Part shown: positions 1 through 5,217 of the stretch, piece after piece
Layout of the letters: each line of letters begins with the position of its first letter
How positions within the stretch are numbered: the first letter of the stretch is position 1
Assembly (NCBI GenBank): GCA_023262645.1
Contig: JALRAA010000134.1
Location: 1 to 5,217, forward strand
Length of the DNA: 5,217 nt
From: Burkholderiaceae bacterium
Lineage (GTDB): Bacteria > Pseudomonadota > Gammaproteobacteria > Burkholderiales > Burkholderiaceae_C
Reading direction: 5' to 3'
Notes under the pieces: generated by a model
What the model saw: the letters and a program-made list of their open reading frames with translations, nothing else
What the model was told of the DNA's origin: nothing
Database searches by the model: none
Position numbers and translations under genes: made by a program

Positions 1-183
1 GACATTTTGAGCAGTGACATCCGCACTGGCTTTCACATTGGCTGCACTCACATCGGCTGACGCTGTGAGGTTGGTCGTGGTCATGTTGCCAACAGCACTG
101 ACATTGAGCGCATTGACGGTGCCGCTGGCGTTCACGTTGGCGACACCCAAGGTGCCCATGTCGCTGATATTGAAGCCGGCAAA
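1..183 (-). repeat. Array of 11-residue (33-bp) repeats in the PilV-like protein
   Basis: Residues 332-392 repeat with an exact period of 11. A hydrophobic residue recurs at 332, 343, 354, 365, 376 and 387 (F, L, V, M, V, V). Asn plus a hydrophobic residue recurs at 336-337, 347-348, 358-359, 369-370, 380-381 and 391-392 (NI, NV, NV, NL, NV, NV). Ala recurs at 350, 361, 372 and 383. The last full unit reads ADVSAANVKAS followed by ADVTAQNV. The codons differ between units, so the repeat is kept at protein level and is not a recent DNA duplication. The high Asn, Thr, Val, Ser and Gly content suggests a beta-structured, fibre-like shaft; this is inference. The array is cut by the window edge. 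Confidence 0.85.
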
Positions 184-1176
184 ATTCCAATCGTTGGTTG
201 GGCGGGTTCCGCCATCCGTGCGCATGCGGTTAAGGAACATACTGCTTTGGAATCCGCCGCGCATGGCAAACACATTGGAGACACTTTCACCAGACACGTT
301 GCGCAATGGGTTGGCAACAAAGTCGCCTGCGCTGCGGTTGGCACCAATCAACGGAAAGTTAGATGTGATGTCAATACCACTGGCATTCAAGACTTTTTGC
401 AATCCCGGCGTGGCCATCAATGCATCAGGTCCTGCGGCATTGAAAATCAAATGCAACAGGTTTACACCGCGCGATGTGTAAATGGCTTCGTTGTCAAAGG
501 GTTGTGCGTTGAATACCAAAGAGGTCAGATCCCAATAGCCGGTGCCGGTGCCTGTTGAACATTTCAAATGGCTTGCGGCTGAGGCCACCGCGCCTGCGTG
601 TTGGACACAGACACGAGAAATTTGAATGGCGAATCTGGCTGGTAAGAATTGTGTGGTGCCGCTGATGTTGCCCACCATGACTTGTTGCACATTCAAGGCC
701 AAGGTGGCAGGGGTTGTTGGATCCAAAAATTTCAGCGCGCGCAATTCTTCAATCGTGGGCTGTGCACCGTTGACAGCCAGAACGTTCCCCGCTGCGTCTT
801 TGAGTTCGCAGCCCACGGGGTCTGCATCGACATTTATGCCGGCCAAGCCTGTTCCGCTGGCTCGCCAATTGATATCGCTACAACTGGATTTGGTATTTAA
901 CAATTGCAACAAAGCATCGGAGTTTTGCGACAGATAACTGTTCACCGCCAAGTTGATACGCTTGTACTGGCCTGCGATGATGTCGGCTTTGTCAACGGCT
1001 TGTTTGAAATGGTAGATGGCGAACAGCCCCACCACCAAGCCCGTGATGATGACCAGCACAATCGTCAGCTCTATCAGGCTGTAGCCAAGTTGATGTCGAC
1101 CGTTTGAATGGGAATGCGTGACTTGGTGGCTGGGATGCATATGCTTGTGGGGGTGAGGAAATGCCATAGGACCCAT
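1..1176 (-). CDS. pilV: PilV-like type IVb prepilin / pilus-tip adhesin (shufflon-type N-terminal region), 3' end missing
   Basis: The frame is open for 392 codons from ATG 1176 to the left edge, with no stop seen. The protein opens with a type IV prepilin signal: a leader of 31 residues ending in Gly31, a predicted cleavage before Tyr32, Glu36 at position +5 of the mature protein, and a hydrophobic helix at about 37-55 (LTIVLVIITGLVVGLFAIY). A globular region follows with four cysteines (99, 123, 190, 206), able to form two disulfides. At about 316-341 the segment NRMRTDGG...NDWNFAGFNIS resembles the end of the PilV constant region as I remember it from the Bac_shufflon family. From about residue 332 the chain becomes an array of 11-residue repeats that reaches the window edge. 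Known role in R64: a minor pilin at the pilus tip that selects recipient cells in liquid mating. The start is inferred: no start has a clear ribosome binding site, and ATG 1176 lies 10 nt after the pilR stop; ATG 1167 and ATG 1140 are alternatives. It could instead be a PilS-position pilin with an adhesin-like extension, but its length and tail favour PilV. Confidence 0.85.
   Translation of the reverse strand, partial: MGPMAFPHPHKHMHPSHQVTHSHSNGRHQLGYSLIELTIVLVIITGLVVGLFAIYHFKQAVDKADIIAGQYKRINLAVNSYLSQNSDALLQLLNTKSSCSDINWRASGTGLAGINVDADPVGCELKDAAGNVLAVNGAQPTIEELRALKFLDPTTPATLALNVQQVMVGNISGTTQFLPARFAIQISRVCVQHAGAVASAASHLKCSTGTGTGYWDLTSLVFNAQPFDNEAIYTSRGVNLLHLIFNAAGPDALMATPGLQKVLNASGIDITSNFPLIGANRSAGDFVANPLRNVSGESVSNVFAMRGGFQSSMFLNRMRTDGGTRPTNDWNFAGFNISDMGTLGVANVNASGTVNALNVSAVGNMTTTNLTASADVSAANVKASADVTAQNV
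1084..1176 (-). other. Prepilin leader sequence, histidine-rich, with prepilin-peptidase site
   Basis: Residues 1-31 of the pilV-like product precede the Gly31-Tyr32 processing site; the following YSLIEL matches the type IV prepilin consensus, with Glu at +5. The leader is hydrophilic and carries eight histidines (for example HPHKHMHPSH at 8-17), which is unusual for a leader. Starting at Met4 would give 28 residues and starting at Met13 would give 19. The cleaving prepilin peptidase (PilU in R64) is not in the window. Confidence 0.8.
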
Positions 1177-1186
1177 GAAGCTATGG

Positions 1187-2272
1187 TTATTTGGTGATTT
1201 GCGAGTTTTGCTGGGCAATACCTGACTGCAACTCCATGGCTGTCGAAAAGAATCCACCCATCATCAGACCCAATATCAATCCACAAATCACCAACAATGC
1301 CGAATTCAATTTGCTTGCCGATGCTTCAATGGACGCCGCCAGCCGATCGATAGACCCCACGCCGATCTTCACAAATGCTTCCACTGGATTTCGTCGTTCG
1401 GCAGCATCTTGTATGCGGTCTTCTAAATATTGGTTGACCACACCGGTTTGAAAAGCTTCACCGAATGTCGATGAATTTGGGCGGGACAGGCGGGTCAAAA
1501 TTTCTCGGATATGCCAAGACAGCCAAGGTGTGCTGTAGCGCAATGCCCGTTCTAAAGAGGAGCGCAACGAAACGCCAGAGCGCATCAACGTCGAAAGCGA
1601 CACGATCAGCATCGCGCCTGAAAAATCTCGGTACAGCACCCAAGGCGGGTAGCGGTCAAGTCGTCTTCGCAACACACCGGTCCACCGGGGCAAACTGTAG
1701 ACAAAACCCATCACACCTAAAACAAAACCGGCGAATATGAAATGACCGTATTTTTGAATCGTGGTTGACATGGCGTACAGCAACTTGCCTAAAAATGGCC
1801 ACTTTTCAGGTGGCAAGATATTGCTCAGCACAGGCACCACATGCACGGCAAACCCATACAACATGGCGTAGAACACGATGATCATGACCACGGGGTAAAT
1901 CACCGCTTTGCGCGCAATGGCTTTGAGGTGATCGATTTTTTCAACGGTGCTGGACAGAAACTTCAAGCCAGAGGACAACGCCGCGTCTCCAGAGGCTTGA
2001 ACCGCATCGAGCATGATCAACTCGGAGTCAGCGGCCACGCCTCTGAGCGCCTCGGACAACGAACCGGACTGCATGCGTTTCAAAATATGCAAAAACAAGG
2101 GCGCGGTGACTTGCTTGCGTTGCCTGGCGCGCGATTCGTATTTGCGCAGGGTGGTGAACAACGGGATCTTGTCGTCCAGTGTCATGCCCAGGTCGTAGTA
2201 AAAGTCGGCTCGCCTCGCACGCAAACTCATTTGGCCTTGCCAAATCAAAAAGTTTTGCAGCACATTAGCCAT
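1187..2272 (-). CDS. pilR: Type IVb pilus inner-membrane platform protein PilR (GspF/T2SSF family)
   Basis: This 361-residue protein has the layout of the GspF/PilC/TcpE platform family: two related cytoplasmic T2SSF domains separated and followed by membrane helices. The first domain covers about 22-120 and has a G(M)TLDDKIPLFTTL-type motif at 29-42. The second covers about 214-322 and has the typical LMRSGVSLRSSLERAL at 229-244. Membrane segments are visible at about 124-149, 177-194 and 325-346. In related systems the protein sits in the inner membrane and passes the ATPase's movement to the growing pilus. Its ATG lies inside the end of pilQ, giving an 8-nt overlap (ATGGCTAA), and only a weak GAG precedes it, so translation is probably coupled to pilQ. 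Length is normal for the family and no key part appears to be missing. The PilR name rests on its position after the ATPase in a PilO-P-Q-R order. Confidence 0.9.
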   Translation of the reverse strand: MANVLQNFLIWQGQMSLRARRADFYYDLGMTLDDKIPLFTTLRKYESRARQRKQVTAPLFLHILKRMQSGSLSEALRGVAADSELIMLDAVQASGDAALSSGLKFLSSTVEKIDHLKAIARKAVIYPVVMIIVFYAMLYGFAVHVVPVLSNILPPEKWPFLGKLLYAMSTTIQKYGHFIFAGFVLGVMGFVYSLPRWTGVLRRRLDRYPPWVLYRDFSGAMLIVSLSTLMRSGVSLRSSLERALRYSTPWLSWHIREILTRLSRPNSSTFGEAFQTGVVNQYLEDRIQDAAERRNPVEAFVKIGVGSIDRLAASIEASASKLNSALLVICGLILGLMMGGFFSTAMELQSGIAQQNSQITK

Positions 2273-4019
2273 GGTTCAATTCGCTCAAACTGATTTTGAG
2301 ACGCAACGGAGAACCAAATACTTTTTCGAAATGGTAGGGATCAATATTTCCCATCGACATTTCGTACAAGGCGTGACCCCAAGAAGGCTTGCCCAGCATG
2401 TCTGAATGGTTGAAGGCAGAGGTTTGTAAATTGCGCCAATAGTCAAACGCTTTTAAATCATCGCCTTTGCTGAGATATTCCAACAGTTGTAAATCGGGTT
2501 GAATGATTTCGGCTGCCACAGTCACACCTTTGACCCCGGCATGTCCGCCTCTGATGGTGGCCAAGTTGGCGGGTTTGCAGGCAGGGCAGCCATCGTCACT
2601 GGCGACAAACAATTTGCTGGTGTCAAGAAAGAAAATCGATTCATACACCAGCAATTCGGAGGCTTTCATGGTTTTCTCTGCAGGTATCTTGCAATGCATG
2701 CAGTTTTTGGGAATCAGGGATTGGTAAACCAACGCAGAGATGAATTCGGGTCGGCAGATGTCTGATCGAACCAACCCAATTTGTGCCGATGCCAAGCGAG
2801 AAATAATGCCCAATGCCGAAGTAGCGTGTACGGTGGTGAGCAGTTTGTGACCGGTTTGTATGGCGGTGTAGGCGATTTGCGCCGAGAGGGCATCGCGAAT
2901 TTCACCAAACATACCCACGTCGGGGTCCATGCGCAAGAACGCCATCATGGAGCTGGCAAACGGGTTGGTGGCGTCTGATTTTTCGTTGCCAGCTGCGCGC
3001 TGAATGGACAGATGCGAGACGCCAGGAATTTGGTATTCGACCGGGTCTTCAATCGAGATGATTTTTCTGTCGCCCGCGGCAGCCAGTTGGTTGAGCAATG
3101 CACTCAAAGTAGTGGTTTTGCCAGAGCCTGTGATACCGGCGACGAAGATGCCACCGTTGGCTGTACTGAGTGCGTCATGCAAGGCTTTGGATTGCCATGG
3201 TGTGAAGCCCAGTTTTTCCAGTGCCAGTTCTTGGTTCGAGTCTGTGCGCACATCGGTTTTGAGAATTCGCATGATCACGTCATAACCACCGACAGCCGGA
3301 TGGCTTTGGTAGCGCAACCCGTAATTCTTTCGGTTGATGGTCAAGGGGATCAAGGCCGATTGTGGCGCATTCAAGTTGAAAGCCACTTCTGAGCGAGAGC
3401 GCTCCTCGGCCAACAAGGTGTAGATGGCCGACATGGATTGCGTGACTGTGTTGTGGTCAAAGCTTTGCACATCTCGCATCAAGCCGTCGCGGCGGATTCG
3501 CACATGCGCTTTGTCATGGCGAATTTCAAAATGCACATCCGAAGCATTGAGTTCGATACACATTTTGATCATTGAACGAAACCAATCAATCGGTTCCGAC
3601 GCATCGACAATGCTTTGCACCACTTCTTGGTTTTGCTTGTTTTGCTCGCGAATGCGTTGGGTTGGCGAATCGTTGCTGTTGGCAATGAATGTTTTGAGCG
3701 AAAGGCTGTCAGAGGTGTAGTAGCCTTCAAAATGTAATTGCATGCGTATGCCTTGTTGCACCAAATAAAACCAAGTGGAGCTGCCTTGCTCTTCTTGTGT
3801 GCTGATGATGGCAAATTGATGGTCTCGCAATTCGATGGCCACAATCAGGTCTTTTTTGGTGTCGTTCAACAGCACGCTGGGTTGGCGACCGTGCGTCAGC
3901 ACCGATTTGTAGTCAGGAAAGTCTTGGTAGAACTTCAAATGACCCAGGTTTTTAAAGTACGAACGCGGTATCTTCCCTCCGGCTGGGCTTGGGTTGACCG
4001 ATGAAGGAATGGCTGCCAT
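2265..4019 (-). CDS. pilQ: Type IVb pilus assembly ATPase PilQ (GspE/PilB superfamily)
   Basis: This 584-residue secretion ATPase powers pilus polymerisation from the cytoplasm as a presumed hexamer. The less conserved N-terminal region (about 1-140) is followed by the family's ASDVHFE motif at 159-165. The nucleotide-binding core has Walker A GITGSGKT at 295-302 (Lys301), the Asp box IISIEDPVEY at 320-329, Walker B DVGMFGEIRD at 367-376 with the probable catalytic Glu373, and the His box from Thr385 to His398 (TAIQTGH, then TTVHA). All nucleotide-binding and catalytic motifs look intact. A tetracysteine pair, C440-x2-C443 and C478-x2-C481, probably binds zinc, as in GspE-type assembly ATPases, and argues against a PilT-type retraction motor. 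The ATG is 2 nt after the pilP stop and no clear ribosome binding site is visible, so coupling to pilP is likely. The next Met is residue 93, so this start is the only sensible ATG. This protein must not be confused with the outer-membrane secretin called PilQ in type IVa systems. Confidence 0.95.
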   Translation of the reverse strand: MAAIPSSVNPSPAGGKIPRSYFKNLGHLKFYQDFPDYKSVLTHGRQPSVLLNDTKKDLIVAIELRDHQFAIISTQEEQGSSTWFYLVQQGIRMQLHFEGYYTSDSLSLKTFIANSNDSPTQRIREQNKQNQEVVQSIVDASEPIDWFRSMIKMCIELNASDVHFEIRHDKAHVRIRRDGLMRDVQSFDHNTVTQSMSAIYTLLAEERSRSEVAFNLNAPQSALIPLTINRKNYGLRYQSHPAVGGYDVIMRILKTDVRTDSNQELALEKLGFTPWQSKALHDALSTANGGIFVAGITGSGKTTTLSALLNQLAAAGDRKIISIEDPVEYQIPGVSHLSIQRAAGNEKSDATNPFASSMMAFLRMDPDVGMFGEIRDALSAQIAYTAIQTGHKLLTTVHATSALGIISRLASAQIGLVRSDICRPEFISALVYQSLIPKNCMHCKIPAEKTMKASELLVYESIFFLDTSKLFVASDDGCPACKPANLATIRGGHAGVKGVTVAAEIIQPDLQLLEYLSKGDDLKAFDYWRNLQTSAFNHSDMLGKPSWGHALYEMSMGNIDPYHFEKVFGSPLRLKISLSELNHG

Positions 4020-4021
4020 GT

Positions 4022-4585
4022 TCAGTATTTCGCTGGCGCGGGTGCTGCTGCCGCAGGTAATTCTGCTGCTGCTTGACGTTGTGGGGTATAGATGTCGTTT
4101 TCAACGCGTATGCGGTAAGGACTGATTGAATGCCCCCGAGCCGCGACAAACAGTTTCAACGGTGCTTTGGCCTCGGTCTTTCGTGACGTGGACGCTTTGG
4201 AAGGCTTGGGGTGGGAGCCGTGCTCTGTCAGCGTCACGCTGTCGCTGTCAAAAGCCATCACTTCCCATTGTTGAAACCGCGCACCGGTCGCCAACTTGAC
4301 CGTGTGAATGTTTTGACCTTGAATAATCTCTGCGGTGTACTCGCCATTGATGCCTTTGATCGACCACAATTTGGGTTGACTTTGCAAGGGCAGCGTGATC
4401 GGGTTGACCCATGTCGGTAACAACGCAGTGGGCAATGCCTCAGCTTTGGCAACGGCGGGCTGCGACTTTTTTTTCTTGGCGCTTTCAATCGCGTCATCGA
4501 CTGTCATGGTTTGCGCCCAAGCGTTCAAGCTCAGGCCAATCAAACCGAGACCGAAAACGCGAATGTATTCATTTGTAGAGCGCAT
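4022..4585 (-). CDS. pilP: Type IVb pilus biogenesis protein PilP, exported
   Basis: This 187-residue protein begins with a Sec-type signal peptide: Arg9, a hydrophobic stretch at about 10-20 and an AWA-QT cleavage site after residue 24, so it is expected in the periplasm. A Lys-rich run (KKKK, 37-40) lies in a linker. The conserved-looking core at about 69-121 contains PKLWSIKGINGEYTAEI and ARFQQWEVMAFDSDSVTLT, resembling the IncI PilP family pattern of small beta domains that work with the secretin and PilO. A second charged linker (about 123-142) and an Ala/Pro-rich C-terminus (AAAELPAAAAPAPAKY) end the protein. The start is well supported by a strong AAAGGAAG ribosome binding site 5 nt upstream. 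It overlaps the end of pilO by 17 nt. The sequence is weakly conserved in this family, so the name depends mostly on position between PilO and PilQ, the signal peptide and the size. Confidence 0.8.
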   Translation of the reverse strand: MRSTNEYIRVFGLGLIGLSLNAWAQTMTVDDAIESAKKKKSQPAVAKAEALPTALLPTWVNPITLPLQSQPKLWSIKGINGEYTAEIIQGQNIHTVKLATGARFQQWEVMAFDSDSVTLTEHGSHPKPSKASTSRKTEAKAPLKLFVAARGHSISPYRIRVENDIYTPQRQAAAELPAAAAPAPAKY

Positions 4586-5217
4586 AAAAGCTTCCTTTCA
4601 ACGAATAAACGGCTTGGTCTTGCTGGCCAGCAGGAAATTGAATCTCCAAAGACTCTGGCACGGCATAGGGGTAGAGCTTGAGCGATGTGATGCTCCAAAG
4701 TTCTAGCTGCAGCCCCCAAGCACCCCGCACCACGGGATGCTTGAGAGAATCCAGACTGCCTTGCGCGGTGGGAGGGAACAAGACAGGTTTTTCTAAAGAG
4801 ATGACTGTTTTGTCGAGCAACGACAAGTCCTGTAGTTGGCTGCTGAATTGGCTCAGCACGTCTTTGGCCACTGGCAAAGTATTTCTGGTGAGGGTTTGTG
4901 TATGGGTTTTTTGCGCCAGTTGATGGGTGGTGGTGGCTGTTGACTGGTTGGGTTTGGCGGTGTCCATGTTTTCGGTGCGAGAGACATATGCCAGCGGAAT
5001 GTTGTTGAAAAGTTCTGAAAAATTGCCATACTCTCTTTGCCATGTGGCGGTGCAGTCTTGCAAATTGCATTTGACCGAATCCAGTCGCCATCCGCCAGTT
5101 TTCAATGGCAATTTGCCAATGGTTTGCATCCAGTTATCTATTTGCGTTCTGCCGCCGTTAGTGACTTGCTTCAATGCAGGTTCAATGTTTTGTTCATACA
5201 GCAGATTAGGGTCATTC
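4569..5217 (-). CDS. pilO: Type 4b pilus protein PilO (PilO2 type), C-terminal part only
   Basis: The frame is open from the right edge to TGA 4571-4569, giving the last 215 residues; the N-terminal part, where this family usually has a membrane anchor, is outside the window. A TTG at 5174 is in frame but is not taken as the start, because the frame stays open upstream of it and reads sensibly (NDPNLLYEQNIEPAL). Features resembling the PilO2 family are the segment GGWRLDSVKCNLQDCTATWQ at fragment residues 41-60, with a C50-x4-C55 pair that may form a disulfide, and the C-terminal GQQDQAVYSLKGSFYALYK (about 197-215). A low-complexity Thr/Gln/Asn stretch lies at about 82-112. In R64, PilO is required for thin pilus formation and is thought to join the envelope-spanning assembly complex. 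The gene overlaps pilP by 17 nt. Identification rests on these motifs and on position directly upstream of pilP-pilQ-pilR. Confidence 0.78.
   Translation of the reverse strand, partial: NDPNLLYEQNIEPALKQVTNGGRTQIDNWMQTIGKLPLKTGGWRLDSVKCNLQDCTATWQREYGNFSELFNNIPLAYVSRTENMDTAKPNQSTATTTHQLAQKTHTQTLTRNTLPVAKDVLSQFSSQLQDLSLLDKTVISLEKPVLFPPTAQGSLDSLKHPVVRGAWGLQLELWSITSLKLYPYAVPESLEIQFPAGQQDQAVYSLKGSFYALYK
4591..4598 (-). promoter_or_regulatory. Ribosome binding site of pilP
   Basis: AAAGGAAG on the minus strand lies 5 nt before ATG 4585 and inside the 3' end of pilO. It fixes the pilP start and is the only strong Shine-Dalgarno sequence seen in the window. Confidence 0.8.

Noticed and set aside
1..400. 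R64-like sfx shufflon recombination site inside the window
   Set aside because: I looked for the GTGCCAATCCGGT core on both strands and found only short chance matches to parts of it, no credible copy or inverted pair.
14..481. Plus-strand open frame of 155 codons, rich in Ala, Leu, Thr and Val, looking repetitive at its start
   Set aside because: It is the antisense of the pilV-like gene; its periodicity comes from the 33-bp repeats coding on the minus strand. No recognisable domain or ribosome binding site.
1177..1186. Promoter or terminator in the pilR-pilV junction
   Set aside because: The gap is only 10 nt and shows no hairpin with a T run and no -10/-35 pair that stands out.
1074..1286. 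Minus-strand open frame of 70 codons bridging pilR and the pilV-like gene, a possible small pilS remnant
   Set aside because: It has no prepilin motif and overlaps both neighbours out of frame; the prepilin signal is in the 1176-start frame.
1841..2293. Plus-strand open frame of 150 codons opposite pilR
   Set aside because: Composition is odd (many His, Gln, Asp) and it lies fully antisense to a motif-supported membrane protein gene.
2265..4019. Reading the ATPase as a PilT retraction motor or plasmid VirB11-type ATPase
   Set aside because: The tetracysteine zinc pair, the ASDVHFE motif, the 584-residue length and the PilR neighbour fit a GspE/PilB-type assembly ATPase better.
4540..5091. 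Minus-strand open frame of 183 codons overlapping pilO and the start of pilP
   Set aside because: It is a shifted frame of pilO with a Cys/His/Arg/Gln-rich product of no family look; the PilO frame has the PilO2-like motifs and continues off the right edge.

Overview
The window is one continuous block of five minus-strand genes that build a type IVb pilus of the conjugative 'thin pilus' kind (the PIL system known from IncI1 plasmids such as R64 and related plasmids and integrative elements). In transcription order, from the right edge to the left, I read: pilO (C-terminal part only, runs off the right edge), pilP, pilQ (the assembly ATPase), pilR (the inner-membrane platform protein) and a pilV-like prepilin/adhesin gene (runs off the left edge). 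All assignments rest on motifs and gene order read from the sequence; no database search was possible.

The genes are packed with almost no spacing: pilO overlaps pilP by 17 nt, pilP and pilQ are 2 nt apart, pilQ overlaps pilR by 8 nt, and pilR is 10 nt from the pilV-like gene. This is a single transcription unit with probable translational coupling. Its promoter must lie beyond the right edge and its terminator beyond the left edge. There is no gene-free stretch over 300 bases, no RNA gene, insertion sequence or CRISPR array, and no credible plus-strand gene; plus-strand open frames are shadows of the five genes.

How the parts work together, from knowledge of the families: PilQ is the cytoplasmic hexameric ATPase that drives pilin polymerisation through PilR in the inner membrane; PilO and PilP belong to the envelope-spanning assembly complex; PilV is a prepilin-like minor pilin whose C-terminus recognises the recipient cell surface. 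In R64 that C-terminus is switched by a DNA-inversion system, the shufflon.

The most interesting part is the left end. The pilV-like gene directly follows pilR, whereas in R64 pilS, pilT and pilU lie between them. Its product starts with an unusually long, histidine-rich prepilin leader. At the window edge it enters an array of 11-residue repeats, close to where the R64 constant region gives way to the variable tip. What lies just past the left edge (tip exons, recombination sites, recombinase, pilS, relaxase) would decide whether this is a shufflon-bearing conjugative element with a rearranged pilus operon.

The host is a Gram-negative bacterium, probably a proteobacterium, because the system is built for a double membrane and this pilus family is found there. 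Base composition is near balanced by eye. The sequence does not let me name a genus, nor say whether the locus is on a plasmid or in the chromosome.
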